The notes beneath the pieces are model-generated. The model saw only the letters and a program-made list of their open reading frames with translations. It did not search any database and was not told where the DNA came from. Of a stretch of 64,000 nt of DNA, positions 1 to 8,247 are shown one piece after another. Positions within the stretch are counted from its first letter, which is position 1. The number at the start of each line of letters is the position of its first letter. The translations under genes were made by a program, and so were the position numbers. Source of the DNA: Nocardia bhagyanarayanae (GTDB taxonomy: Bacteria > Actinomycetota > Actinomycetes > Mycobacteriales > Mycobacteriaceae); contig NZ_VFPG01000002.1 of NCBI RefSeq assembly GCF_006716565.1, positions 62,001-126,000 on the forward strand, in the 5' to 3' direction.

Positions 1-277
1 GCGCGCGGTTCATCGGCATGAAGGCCGCGGTGTAGAACAGCGCGAGCAGCACGGCGAGCAGCACCATCGATCCGCGCAGCCACAGCGCGCCGGGGAAGAA
101 CATGAACACCGCGAACAGCGGCGTGAACGGCACCAGACCGCGCACCAGATGCCTTGCTACGGCGTACTTTCCGGTCAGGTCCTCGCGCACCCAGTCGTGC
201 AGCGAATCGGGCAGCCTGCGCCCGAAGGCGTAGCCGATCCACTCGACGGGATTGGGGCGGCGACGGGCGCGGGTCAT
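1..277 (-). CDS. DUF5313 family membrane protein (C-terminus cut by window edge)
   Basis: The visible 92 residues start at an ATG whose first bases overlap the stop of the upstream MarR gene (ATGA), so the two are probably translationally coupled. The N-terminus is basic with a PNPVEWIGYAFGRRLP segment, then a hydrophilic stretch with the DWVREDLTGKY pattern, then two hydrophobic segments separated by a short turn. This layout is that of the small actinobacterial DUF5313 membrane proteins. Function is unknown. The reading frame runs off the window edge, so the C-terminus is missing. Confidence 0.8.
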   Translation of the reverse strand, partial: MTRARRRPNPVEWIGYAFGRRLPDSLHDWVREDLTGKYAVARHLVRGLVPFTPLFAVFMFFPGALWLRGSMVLLAVLLALFYTAAFMPMNRA

Positions 278-753
278 GCGTCGGCTCCTGTCGTGAGCGG
301 TTCGGCGAGCATCGCGCGGCGGGCGGCGTCGTTGACCCTGGTCAGCACGTCGCGCAGTTCTTCGAGGTCGGCGAGGGTGACGCCGAGGCGCTGCACCACC
401 GCGGGCGGGATGCGCTCGGCCTGCGCGCGCAGCGCGGCGCCCGCCTCGGTCAGGTCGATCACCAGGTTTCGTTCGTCGCGCGGGTCGCGGCCCCTGCTGA
501 TCAGTCCGGCCGACTCCAGGCGCTTGAGCAGCGGGGAGAGGGTCGGCGAATCGAGCTGGATGGCCTCGGCGATCTCCTTCACCGACATCGGCGCCTCGCC
601 CCACAGCGCCAACATCACCAGGTACTGCGGGTGGGTGAGGCCGAGCGGTTCGAGCAGCGGACGGTAAACGGCGAGCACCGCGCGATTGGCCACGGCGAGT
701 GCGAAACACACCTGCCGGTCCAGGCGCAGCGGGTCCTCGATCTCGGTGTCCAC
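274..753 (-). CDS. MarR-family regulator, OhrR-like
   Basis: A 159-residue winged-helix repressor. The N-terminus has the OhrR-type pattern LDRQVCFALAVANRAV, in which Cys16 aligns with the redox-sensing cysteine of organic-peroxide sensors; it is followed by YRPLLEPLGLTHPQYLVML and the winged-helix core. The GTG start at 753 was chosen because GAGGAGG lies just upstream; an upstream ATG in the same frame would put coding sequence over the likely operator. No Ohr peroxidase gene is adjacent; instead it overlaps a DUF5313 membrane gene and diverges from a DUF418 gene. Peroxide sensing is family-based inference. Confidence 0.85.
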   Translation of the reverse strand: MDTEIEDPLRLDRQVCFALAVANRAVLAVYRPLLEPLGLTHPQYLVMLALWGEAPMSVKEIAEAIQLDSPTLSPLLKRLESAGLISRGRDPRDERNLVIDLTEAGAALRAQAERIPPAVVQRLGVTLADLEELRDVLTRVNDAARRAMLAEPLTTGADA

Positions 754-778
754 GGTTCCTCCTCGGGTCCCGGCTAGG

Positions 779-805
779 TTAACGCACAAATAGTTAGTGC
801 GTGAA
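779..805. promoter_or_regulatory. Candidate MarR/OhrR operator in divergent promoter region
   Basis: Imperfect inverted repeat TTAACGCAC / GTGCGTGAA, 9-bp arms with one mismatch and a 9-bp spacer, between the MarR gene and the DUF418 gene. The position fits autoregulation and control of the divergent gene. The right half is part of a motif that recurs at 9979-9999. Confidence 0.5.
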
Positions 806-874
806 GTAAATGTGTGCGACGCCATGCGACAGCTGCTCACCATCTCCGCCCGCCCGCGCCGTTACTGTCGGGGC

Positions 875-1891
875 ATGTACGACGTCGCCGCGCGCGAGCG
901 CATTCACGAACTAGACGCCGTCCGCGGGTTCGCGCTATGCGGAATCCTGGTGGTCAACATCTGGCAGATCACCGACATGACGGCCACCGTGCCCTCCGGT
1001 GCGGCCATGGACCCGGTCCGGCACGTGCTCTCGGTGGTCGTCGAGGAGCGCTTCTTCCCGATCTTCTCGTTCCTGTTCGGCCTGAGCTTCGCGCTGTTCC
1101 TGGATCGCGCCGCCGAGCACGCGGCGCGTCCGCGAATGGTGTTGGTGCGCAGGCTGATCGCTCTCGCGGTGCTCGGACTCGTGCACCAGATGTTTCAGCC
1201 GGGCGAGGCGCTGCTGCCGTACGCCGTCGTGGGATTGGTGATCCTGCTGCCCGCTTCCGCGTTGCCGTCGTGGCTCGTTCTGGTCGCGGGACTGGTTGGC
1301 ACGGTGGGTGTGGCGCTCACCCTGGGCGGCGGGCTGGCCTTGGTGCCCGGTCTCTTCCTGCTCGGCTTGGCCGCCGAACGTTTCGGCCTCGTCGACGAAC
1401 TCCGCACCTGGCCGATCGCGGCCGTTTTCGTTCTCGCGCTGCCCGCCGCGATCGCGACCGCGGTATGGCAGTGGCGCACACCGTATCTGGAGTTGTGGAC
1501 CAGCTCGATCGAACCGATCGCGGGTCTGCTCGGCGCGGTCGCCTATTCGACCGCGCTGCTGCTCGTGTTGCGCACCGGATTCGGTGAAGTACTCGCCGAA
1601 GTGCTCGAGCCGATGGGCCGCATGGCGTTGACGAACTACGTCTCCGCGACGGCGCTGATCCTGCTCGCGGAAGAGCGCCTGCATCTCGGCGGCACCACCC
1701 GCTACCCCGCGCTGCTCGGCTTGGCCGCCGCGATCCTGCTGCTCCAGGCGTTCGTCAGCTACGTGTGGATGTACTGGCTTCGATATGGCCCGCTGGAGTG
1801 GGTGTGGCGGTGCGTCACCTGGTGGCGCATCGTCCCGATCCGCAAGCCGGAGCCGGAAGGCATCGCATCGATCGGCCTGCCGCGCAGGTGA
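875..1891 (+). CDS. DUF418 (YeiB-like) membrane protein
   Basis: A 338-residue polytopic membrane protein. The N-terminus has the typical LDAVRGFALCGILVVNIWQ motif shared with acyltransferase-like heparan-alpha-glucosaminide N-acetyltransferase folds, and the C-terminus has the DUF418 signature (GRMALTNY near residue 245 and YGPLEWVWR near the end). About eight to ten hydrophobic helices are visible. The ATG at 875 was preferred because homologues start a few residues before LDAVRGF; an upstream in-frame start would overlap the operator. Substrate unknown. Confidence 0.8.
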   Translation: MYDVAARERIHELDAVRGFALCGILVVNIWQITDMTATVPSGAAMDPVRHVLSVVVEERFFPIFSFLFGLSFALFLDRAAEHAARPRMVLVRRLIALAVLGLVHQMFQPGEALLPYAVVGLVILLPASALPSWLVLVAGLVGTVGVALTLGGGLALVPGLFLLGLAAERFGLVDELRTWPIAAVFVLALPAAIATAVWQWRTPYLELWTSSIEPIAGLLGAVAYSTALLLVLRTGFGEVLAEVLEPMGRMALTNYVSATALILLAEERLHLGGTTRYPALLGLAAAILLLQAFVSYVWMYWLRYGPLEWVWRCVTWWRIVPIRKPEPEGIASIGLPRR

Positions 1892-1901
1892 GTCGAAGGG
1901 T

Positions 1902-3065
1902 TCAGGCGAGCGCGACCGGCAGCAGAAGCGGCCCGCGGTGCCGGAAACCGCAGCGCCACGGAACTTCTCGGGCGGGCGTTGTCAGCGTCGTCTCGGGCCA
2001 TCTGGCGCAGAAGTGCTCGAGTACGGCCCCGGTGACGCTGTGCACGAGCGCGGTGCCGAGACAGGAGTGCGGGCCGTAGCCGAGGCCCAGCTGGGCATTC
2101 CGGACGCGGCTCGGGTCGAACCGGTCGGGCCGATCGAACGCCGCCGGATCCCGGTTGGCGCCCGCGAGACACAGCAGAACGGTCTGCCCGGCTCGCACGG
2201 TGTAGCCGCCGATGTCCAGATCCGTTGTCGCGAAACGCGGTCCGGCGAGCACCTGCGGTGAGAGGTAGCGCAGCAGTTCGTCCACGGCGCGCCGCCGGTC
2301 GGTGGCCGCCAGAAAAGCTCTGCGGTGCGCGGGTTCGCCGACGAACATCAGCAGCGCGCCCGCGATCAGGTCGACCAGCACCTCGTACCAGACGAAAAGC
2401 AGATAGAACAGCACACCCGCGAGCTCGTCCCGGGTCGGCGAGCCGGTCTCGTGGCTCGCGGCGACCAGCCGGCCGATCGCGCTGTCCCCGTTCGCCGTTT
2501 CGATCGTCGCGTCGACGAACGCGCGCATGGCGGCGAGGGTGTCCCTGGCCCGCGGCGCCGACCCGTCGGGCGCCAGCGTCGAATTCGCCCAGTCCAAAAG
2601 GGTTTCCCGTTCGGAATCGGCCAGTCCGAGTAGGTCGCCGAGCACTTCCGTGGGTAGCGGGACCGCGAGACGCGCGACCAGATCCACCTTCGGGTCCGCC
2701 TCGGCGCCCCGCAGCAGCGAATCGACCAGATCGCCCGCGCGCTCGTCCCACCCGGTCAGGCGGCGCGGCGTCAGCTCCGCGGTGATCAGGCGGCGCAGGC
2801 GGGCATGCGCCTCGGCGTCGGCGACGAGCAGCGCGTTCAGCGGCGGCGGAACGGCGAATCCGGTGTAGTCGACCGGTCCGGCCCTGGTGACGTCGGCGGT
2901 CAAGCGCTCGTCCGACAGTCCCGCGCGCACATCGGCATGCCTGGTCACCAGCCAGGCGGGCGGACCGTCGGGCGTGCGGATCCGGTGCACGCCGCCCTCG
3001 CGGCGCAGTGCGTCCAGCACCGGCCACGGATCCGCCGCGAAACCGGCATCGAAGATCTCTCGCAT
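1902..3065 (-). CDS. Cytochrome P450 with a non-canonical I-helix
   Basis: About 387 residues, bacterial class I P450 length. The K-helix ExxR is present (DELLRYLSP) and the heme loop reads LGYGPHSCLGTA with the proximal cysteine. The I-helix oxygen-activation segment is unusual: where most P450s have AGHETT, residues about 224-230 read FVWYEVL, so the conserved Gly and Thr are replaced by Trp and Val while the Glu remains. It may use a different proton-delivery route, accept peroxide, or catalyse a non-hydroxylating reaction. The ATG at 3065 follows a GGGGG-rich site; an ATG four codons upstream is possible. No redox partner is adjacent. Confidence 0.85.
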   Translation of the reverse strand: MREIFDAGFAADPWPVLDALRREGGVHRIRTPDGPPAWLVTRHADVRAGLSDERLTADVTRAGPVDYTGFAVPPPLNALLVADAEAHARLRRLITAELTPRRLTGWDERAGDLVDSLLRGAEADPKVDLVARLAVPLPTEVLGDLLGLADSERETLLDWANSTLAPDGSAPRARDTLAAMRAFVDATIETANGDSAIGRLVAASHETGSPTRDELAGVLFYLLFVWYEVLVDLIAGALLMFVGEPAHRRAFLAATDRRRAVDELLRYLSPQVLAGPRFATTDLDIGGYTVRAGQTVLLCLAGANRDPAAFDRPDRFDPSRVRNAQLGLGYGPHSCLGTALVHSVTGAVLEHFCARWPETTLTTPAREVPWRCGFRHRGPLLLPVALA

Positions 3066-3199
3066 CCCAGCCCCCATCCGCTTGTCCGCCAACACTTCTC
3101 GGCACGCTCGGTGCGCACCAAAGTACTCCGCGCACGCCGAATGCGCCGTGCGGGCAGGATGCGGCGTTCTGGACGGTTGCCCGGCTATGGCGCGGCTGG

Positions 3200-3990
3200 G
3201 CGGCAAACGCGCGTTGCGCGCCGTCGGCCTCGCGATCGCCGGTTGTGGCCGCGGTCTTCCACGCCTGGTATCCGGGGTACCGATCGCCGCCGCCATCGCG
3301 CTCGGCGCCATAGTCGTCCCGCCGGACCCGCAGGCTGTCACCGCACTGGCCCGACTGCTCGGGCTGCCGCGCCGCCTCGTCGTAGTGATGGGCCAGGAGG
3401 GCTGCTCAACGACGTGACCGCCATCGTCATCCACAGCGTGGCCGTGGTAACCCGGCCGGTTCTCCACCGCGCACGCGGCGAGGAAGTTCGTGATCGCCGC
3501 GGCCATCGCGGTGGCGGTCGGGTTGGCGCTCGGCTTCCGTCAGTGGCTTCGCCTTCGGCCGCATCGGGCTGGAACTCGCGGCGGTGCTGGAGACCACCGG
3601 CAGCGAGTGGCCGCGCCTGCTCGGCGGCGCGGGCGCGGTGGTCGACGCCGTGGTGGCGCTATGCCTGGTGTGGCTGCTCACCACCTGGGCGATGGGCCGC
3701 AGCTGATGGCTGCGACAAGGCCCGACCCTGCCGCTGGTCGTCCGGCTGACCGGCGTGCACGCCGACACGAACAAGCAGCGTGAGCTGGAACGGCAGCTGC
3801 GGTACCGCGTGATGCGGGCCGAGCTGACGAGGCCGAAGCAACTCGCCGAGGCCGAGGACCTGCCCGACGAGGCCTACGAACGGCGGCGCGATCAGCTCCG
3901 CCGGCGTCTGGCCCGCACCGACCCCGAGGCGGCCGACGAAGATGCCAAGGCCGGGGCCGCGCGAACTACTTCGCGGGCACGCCCGCCTGC
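3200..3990 (+). pseudogene. Degenerate Na+/H+ antiporter (CPA1 family)
   Basis: Recognisable antiporter blocks lie in order but in different frames: AVFHAWYPG (around 3250), then GAIVVPPDPQAVTALARLLG and LPRRLVV (3300-3390), then GLLNDVTAIVIHSVAVV in another frame (from 3403), FVIAAAIAVAVGLALG (from 3487), a membrane segment ending WLLTTWAMGRS with a stop at 3706, and finally the charged C-terminal tail TNKQRELERQLRYRVMR (from 3767). Several frameshifts, stops and missing blocks show decay. The tail overlaps the end of the convergent small gene at 3966-4160. The parent protein would have exchanged Na+ or K+ for protons across the membrane. Confidence 0.8.
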
Positions 3991-4160
3991 CTGATCGCGC
4001 TCAGGACCTCGCCGTAGGTGAGGGTGGTGGAGTTCACCGTGATGGTCTCCGCGACCCGGTCCACGTCGACAGAATCGACGCCGCCGAGTCCGCGCAGCGC
4101 GTTCTCGGCGACGACGGCGGATTCGTCCGAGTAATCGGTGAGGTCGAAGGTGTAGGTCAT
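3966..4160 (-). CDS. Small heavy-metal-associated-like domain protein without the Cys pair
   Basis: A 64-residue protein with an AAGGAG-type ribosome site before the ATG. The pattern of a short beta strand, helix (AVVAENALRGLGGVDSV), two strands and helix (YGEVLSAIRQAG) resembles the ferredoxin-like fold of heavy-metal-associated domains, but the metal-binding CxxC is absent: the loop reads DYSDES. It is therefore unlikely to be a copper chaperone in the usual sense. Role unknown. Confidence 0.65.
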   Translation of the reverse strand: MTYTFDLTDYSDESAVVAENALRGLGGVDSVDVDRVAETITVNSTTLTYGEVLSAIRQAGVPAK

Positions 4161-4318
4161 GATGCCCGGCTCTCCTTGGTGCTGATCGACCGATAGTGGT
4201 CAGTTCTGCGCATACACCGAAACCATGTGGCGCAAACGTTTCCGATCGTGTTGTTTGAGCCCGTCGGAACCGGGAATAGCGGACTCGTCATAGAACATTT
4301 CAGCGCACCAGGATTGTC

Positions 4319-4756
4319 ATGATCATTCTCATAGGGCTGATCGTCCTGATCGGCGCGGTGGTCGTCGGCGTCGCCGCGGTGGCGGCGAATACCGACGAGC
4401 TACACACGTCGACGGGCGACTTCGCCGTTTTCGACTATCAGTTCACGGCCTCGGCCGGAGAGGTGTTCCTCTACGGCACGGTGATCGGCGCGGTGGGCGC
4501 GCTCGGCTTGGTCCTCCTGCTGACCGGGCTCTGGCGCACTTCGCGCCGCGGCAGCGAGGCGCGCAAGGAACTGCGCAGGTCACGCAGGGAAGTTGTGGCG
4601 GCCCGCCGCAGCACGACTCCGCCGCAGGCGCCGCCCGTCGCGCCACCGCCCGCCGGAAAGCCGGTCTGGAGCCCGAACCGATTCCTGCGCCGACCGTCCG
4701 GAGCCGCGCCGATGGCGGGCGCTCACGGCAAGACACAGGCGCCGACTACCACCTGA
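4319..4756 (+). CDS. Two-helix membrane protein with basic proline-rich tail
   Basis: 145 residues: a hydrophobic N-terminal helix (residues 1-23), an extracytoplasmic loop with TSTGDFAVFDYQ, a second helix (about 50-70), and a basic then Pro/Ala-rich cytoplasmic tail. Similar short proteins are common in Streptomyces and Nocardia and usually sit with CsbD and DUF6131 genes, as here. Function unknown; the context suggests an envelope or general stress role. Confidence 0.75.
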   Translation: MIILIGLIVLIGAVVVGVAAVAANTDELHTSTGDFAVFDYQFTASAGEVFLYGTVIGAVGALGLVLLLTGLWRTSRRGSEARKELRRSRREVVAARRSTTPPQAPPVAPPPAGKPVWSPNRFLRRPSGAAPMAGAHGKTQAPTTT

Positions 4757-4787
4757 CACGTCAACGGTTTACCGGAAAGAAAGGGAT

Positions 4788-4949
4788 GTGACCGTGATTA
4801 TCCTCGGATTGATTCTTCTGATTGTGGGCTGGTTGCTCGGAATCGGTTTGCTGACCACGGCGGGCATCATCGTGCTGATCATCGGCGCGGTGCTCTGGAT
4901 CGCGGGCTCGGTCGGCCGTCCGATCGGCGGCCGCAGGCACTATTACTGA
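4788..4949 (+). CDS. DUF6131 small membrane protein
   Basis: About 53 residues, almost entirely hydrophobic with two helices separated by a glycine-rich turn, and the terminal GGRRHYY tail typical of DUF6131 proteins. Start is GTG at 4788 or GTG at 4794; the AAAGAAAGGGA site upstream gives better spacing to the second. It lies between two small stress-type genes on the same strand and is probably cotranscribed with CsbD. Confidence 0.75.
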   Translation: MTVIILGLILLIVGWLLGIGLLTTAGIIVLIIGAVLWIAGSVGRPIGGRRHYY

Positions 4950-4957
4950 GGTCATCC

Positions 4958-5146
4958 ATGAACGCCGACAATTCCCGACGGAACGGTCGCTTCGATCACC
5001 GCATTCAAGCCGCACGGGGTCGCGTGAAGAAATTCTTCGGACGCGCGACCGATAACCCGAGGCTGGAGTCGGAGGGTCGGCGGGACCAGTTCCGCGGCAA
5101 CATGAAACAAGCCGCCAACAAAGTGCGGGACGCGTTCCGGCGCTGA
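4958..5146 (+). CDS. CsbD-family stress protein
   Basis: 62 residues, highly charged and helical, with the CsbD-type arrangement: a RIQAARGRVKKFFGRATDN half and a second half with DQFRGNMKQAANKVRDAF. CsbD proteins belong to sigma-factor-controlled general stress regulons in many bacteria; their biochemical role is unclear. It is the last gene before a strong hairpin, consistent with the end of a small operon. Confidence 0.85.
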   Translation: MNADNSRRNGRFDHRIQAARGRVKKFFGRATDNPRLESEGRRDQFRGNMKQAANKVRDAFRR

Positions 5147-5152
5147 CCGATC

Positions 5153-5190
5153 GCCGATGTCGGCCGAGAGCACTCTCGGCCGACATCGGC
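5153..5190. terminator. Strong bidirectional hairpin
   Basis: A perfect 18-bp stem (arms 5153-5170 and 5173-5190) immediately after the CsbD stop and before the convergent phosphoribosyltransferase stop. No T tract follows, as is usual in high-GC actinobacteria. It probably terminates both transcripts. Confidence 0.8.
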
Positions 5191-5209
5191 GTGCGCGCCG
5201 GAAGGCGAA

Positions 5210-5875
5210 CTAGCCCGAATCGGCGGAACGCTGGCGCAATTCGACCGCCGCGCCGTCCAGCAGGTCGCACACCTGGGCGTCGTCGACCGGGGCGAAATCC
5301 CCGTACCACCGCGCGATCGAGGTGACCACTTCCGCGCCCTCCAGGCAGACGACCTGGTCGACCCGCCCGCTCAGCGCCCGGATCGCCGAGGCCGCGCCGA
5401 CGGGCGCCGCGAGCGCGATGCGTCCGGCCCCCGCCGCCCGCACCACCGCGACGGCCGCGCGGGCGGTGACGCCGCTGGCGATACCGTCGTCGACGATCAC
5501 CGCGGTCCGCCCGTGCAGCGCGAGACCGGACGTGCCGCCGCGATAGCGAATGGCACTGCGCGCCAAGTCGGCTCGCTGTTCGGCCTCGACCTCGGCCCGC
5601 CCCGACTCGGAGACGAACGCGCGCGCCAGGATCTTGTCGTCGATCACCCCGACCCCGCCCTCACCGATCGCGCCGAACGCCAATTCGGGCCGGTAGGGAA
5701 CCCGTAGCCTGCGCACCATCGCCACCGTGAGCGGCGCGTCCAGCGCGCGCGCCACCTCGTAGGCGACCGGAACGCCACCGCGGGGCACCCCGAGCACCAC
5801 GGCGTCGGCGTCGCGAAAGTCGGCCAACCGCACGGCGAGTCGCCGACCCGCCGCCCGGCGATCACGGAAGGGCAT
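5210..5875 (-). CDS. Phosphoribosyltransferase family protein
   Basis: 221 residues, type I phosphoribosyltransferase fold. The PRPP-binding loop reads AVIVDDGIASGVTA, with the two acidic residues and following small residues of the family, and an N-terminal VLGVPRGGVPVAYEVA segment. Start at 5875 is supported by GGAGG seven bases upstream. This subfamily is often found in stress clusters with universal stress or erythromycin-esterase proteins; substrate is unknown. It lies convergent with the CsbD cluster. Confidence 0.8.
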   Translation of the reverse strand: MPFRDRRAAGRRLAVRLADFRDADAVVLGVPRGGVPVAYEVARALDAPLTVAMVRRLRVPYRPELAFGAIGEGGVGVIDDKILARAFVSESGRAEVEAEQRADLARSAIRYRGGTSGLALHGRTAVIVDDGIASGVTARAAVAVVRAAGAGRIALAAPVGAASAIRALSGRVDQVVCLEGAEVVTSIARWYGDFAPVDDAQVCDLLDGAAVELRQRSADSG

Positions 5876-5965
5876 GTTCGGCCTCCGGACTCGGACTTCG
5901 GAAAGCATCGAAGTCTACGCCCGGCCGAATCCCCGACGACGGCGGGTGGGAGCGCTGTGACCGGG

Positions 5966-6691
5966 TCAGATCCCGGCGACGTCGGCCAGTTGCCCGATGC
6001 CGTAGGTGACAAGCATGGCGAGCGCGCCGCCGAGCACCACCCGCAGCACCGCGCGCCGGGGATCGCTCCGGCCGAGTCGCGCGCTGACCGACCCGGTGAG
6101 CGCCAGCGCCACCAGTACCGCGGCGACCGTGACCGGGATGCGCGCGGTGACGGGCGGCAGCAGGATCGCCAGCAGCGGCAGCAGCGCACCGAGGGTGAAC
6201 GCGACCGCGGAGGACAGCGCGGCCTGCCAGGGATTGGTGAGTTCGCGTGGGTTCAAGCCGAGTTCGGCCTCGGCGTGCGCGGTGAAGGCGTCGTGCGCGG
6301 TGAGTTCCTCGGCGACCTTGCGCGCGGTCTCCGGCGTGAGCCCTTTGGCCCGGTAGATGTCGGTGAGTTCCGCGAGCTCGTACTCGGGTTCGTCGGTGAG
6401 TTCCCTGCGTTCCTTGGCGAGCAGCGCGCGCTCCGAATCCCGCTGGGTGCTGACCGACACGTACTCGCCGACCGCCATCGACAGCGCACCGGCCGAGACA
6501 CCCGCGATGCCCGCGGTGAAGATCGCGCTCGTCGTGGTCGTCGCCGCGGCGACGCCGACCACCAGGCCCGCCGTCGAGACGATGCCGTCGTTCGCGCCGA
6601 GCACTCCGGCGCGCAACCAGTTCAGCCTGGTCGCGAACCCGCCCGCGTGCGGCTCGTACGGATGGGAACCGCTGATCGTCGAGTCCTCCAT
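5966..6691 (-). CDS. VIT1/CCC1-type iron/manganese transporter
   Basis: 241 residues. The motif NWLRAGVLGANDGIVSTAGLVVGVA, shown here only in outline, is the hallmark first helix of the VIT1/CCC1 family, followed by SAGALSMAVGEYVSVSTQ and a cytoplasmic metal-binding helix pair rich in Glu (ERALLAKERREL), then three C-terminal membrane helices. Members export Fe2+ or Mn2+ from the cytoplasm. ATG at 6691 is used; an in-frame GTG at 6700 is possible. No ferritin-like extension is present. Confidence 0.85.
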   Translation of the reverse strand: MEDSTISGSHPYEPHAGGFATRLNWLRAGVLGANDGIVSTAGLVVGVAAATTTTSAIFTAGIAGVSAGALSMAVGEYVSVSTQRDSERALLAKERRELTDEPEYELAELTDIYRAKGLTPETARKVAEELTAHDAFTAHAEAELGLNPRELTNPWQAALSSAVAFTLGALLPLLAILLPPVTARIPVTVAAVLVALALTGSVSARLGRSDPRRAVLRVVLGGALAMLVTYGIGQLADVAGI

Positions 6692-7148
6692 GTCCCGCAC
6701 CCTAATGCGTACTCCCGCGTTGGTTCAGCTTCGCGCGGGGTTCGAGGGCGGCCGAGTGCCACGGATCGTCCGGCGCGGGCGCCTCCTGTAACCACAACGC
6801 GCAGTCGAGCAGACAATCTCTGCCTGGATCTCGGGGGAGAGGGCGACACCGTGCAGGAAGGTGCGGCGGCGTCTGAGGATTCGCGCCCGCTCGCCAGGAC
6901 CAGCACGCGCAGTGCGGAATTCGCCGGACTCGGTGGAGATGATCAGTCCGGGGGCCGGATCCCACCCGTCGGCGGACAGGTCCTCGTCCCCGACCGTTCG
7001 CAAGTCCTCGATCCGCACGGCGTCCTCCAGCAAGCCGGCAACCCCGACCGGCGGGCCGTCGGACGATCCCGCACGTCTGGTTCACGGCACGAGTCGCTCG
7101 CCGATCACCCGACGAAAAGTGTTGGAGCCGAAGGAGTCAGGTGGTGTT
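6692..7148 (-). other. Unassigned 457-bp stretch with one weak reading frame
   Basis: No family was recognised. The best frame is on the minus strand, 6725-7033, starting at TTG and reading through an acidic segment (IEDLRTVGDEDLSADGWD) into a basic Arg-rich tail. It has no convincing ribosome site, and the Arg-rich end looks like out-of-frame high-GC sequence, so it may be a decayed gene. The promoter of the transporter gene must lie near 6700-6760. Confidence 0.4.
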
Positions 7149-7526
7149 TCAGTGCCGCACGCGGCGAGCGCGGCGGATCGGCACCGGGTGCGGTATCAGC
7201 TTGCGGTGCGCGAACTGCATGCCGCCGAGGAGTGCGAGCGCGAGCAGCGCGGCGACGTAGTCGCCAAGGGCGAGCGAGAGCACGGCGAAACCTCCGAGCA
7301 GCGGTAGTTCGAGTAGGGCGCACCAGCCGAGGAACCGTAGTCGCGTGGCGTTGGCGTCCAGCCAGCGCACGCCGTCATCGATGATCTCGCCCGCCGTGAC
7401 CGGACAGACCATTCCGTCGCCCACCTGAACGAACCGATGCACCGCGTCGTCGCGGGTGAGCTCGCCGAGCCAGGCCAGGTCGATGAGCCGCTTACCTTCT
7501 TCGGCTACTTCTCGGACCGTGTCCAT
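7149..7526 (-). CDS. Hypothetical two-helix membrane protein
   Basis: 125 residues with a GGAAGGGG ribosome site just before the ATG. The first 60 residues are soluble and acidic (MDTVREVAEEGKRLIDLAWL), followed by two hydrophobic helices (about residues 66-103) and a basic tail. No known domain was recognised. It is flanked on the downstream side by a stretch without a clear gene. Confidence 0.65.
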   Translation of the reverse strand: MDTVREVAEEGKRLIDLAWLGELTRDDAVHRFVQVGDGMVCPVTAGEIIDDGVRWLDANATRLRFLGWCALLELPLLGGFAVLSLALGDYVAALLALALLGGMQFAHRKLIPHPVPIRRARRVRH

Positions 7527-7701
7527 GCGACCCCTTCCGAGTCGATATTCGCGCCGAAGTCTATGCCGACCGATCCCGGTCTCCTAGAGGTGATCCCCGC
7601 CGCCTGACCTTGTCCGTGCCGCGCCGCCGGATTCTTTCGCGCTGCGGCGCGCCGACCGGAATACCCACGACGGATGCCCCGAACGGATACCGTCGATTCT
7701 C

Positions 7702-8199
7702 GTGCGGCGCGTGCTGATCACCGGAATGTCGGGCGTAGGCAAGTCCTCTCTGCTGCGGGAGCTGGCCGCGCGCGGCTATCGGACCGTCGACACCGACTAC
7801 GGGGGATACCACCGCACGGTGGACGGCGAAACCCTCTGGCGGCCAGGCCGAATCGATGCGCTGCTGGATTCGGCCCCCGAATCGCAACCGGGCGCGCTGT
7901 TCGTGCAGGGCACGACGCGCAACCAGACGCTGTTCTATCCGCGTTTCCACCACATCGTGCTGCTCAGCGCACCCGCCGAGGTCTTGGAACACCGGCTGAC
8001 CACCCGCGCCACGAACTCGTACGGCAAGGATCCGGCCGAACTCGCCGAGGCTCTCGGCTATCTCGATACGGTCGAACCGCTGCTGCGGGAGGACGCCACC
8101 CTGGAGGTGGTGACCACGGTGCCGGTTCCGCGGGTGGCCGACATCGTCCTCGCCCACGTGTTGCCCAAGGAACCGGCCGCCTGTTCGCCGCGCGCGTAG
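7702..8199 (+). CDS. P-loop ATPase / shikimate- or adenylate-kinase-like protein
   Basis: 165 residues beginning at GTG. A Walker A motif GMSGVGKSS sits at residues 8-16, followed by a DTDYGGYH segment where small-molecule kinases bind substrate, and a Walker B-like IVLLSAP strand. Length and layout match P-loop kinases of the AAA_18/AAA_33 type rather than a larger ATPase. Substrate unknown. It stands alone between divergent or unrelated genes. Confidence 0.75.
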   Translation: MRRVLITGMSGVGKSSLLRELAARGYRTVDTDYGGYHRTVDGETLWRPGRIDALLDSAPESQPGALFVQGTTRNQTLFYPRFHHIVLLSAPAEVLEHRLTTRATNSYGKDPAELAEALGYLDTVEPLLREDATLEVVTTVPVPRVADIVLAHVLPKEPAACSPRA

Positions 8200-8247
8200 C
8201 ACGGACCGGTGCTGCCGCGCGGGACGGGTACTGGCATGCTGACCGGC

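Noticed and set aside
1759..3135. Second minus-strand frame of 458 codons over the P450
   Set aside because: Arg/Gly/Ala-rich, no domain, and the P450 frame has clear motifs.
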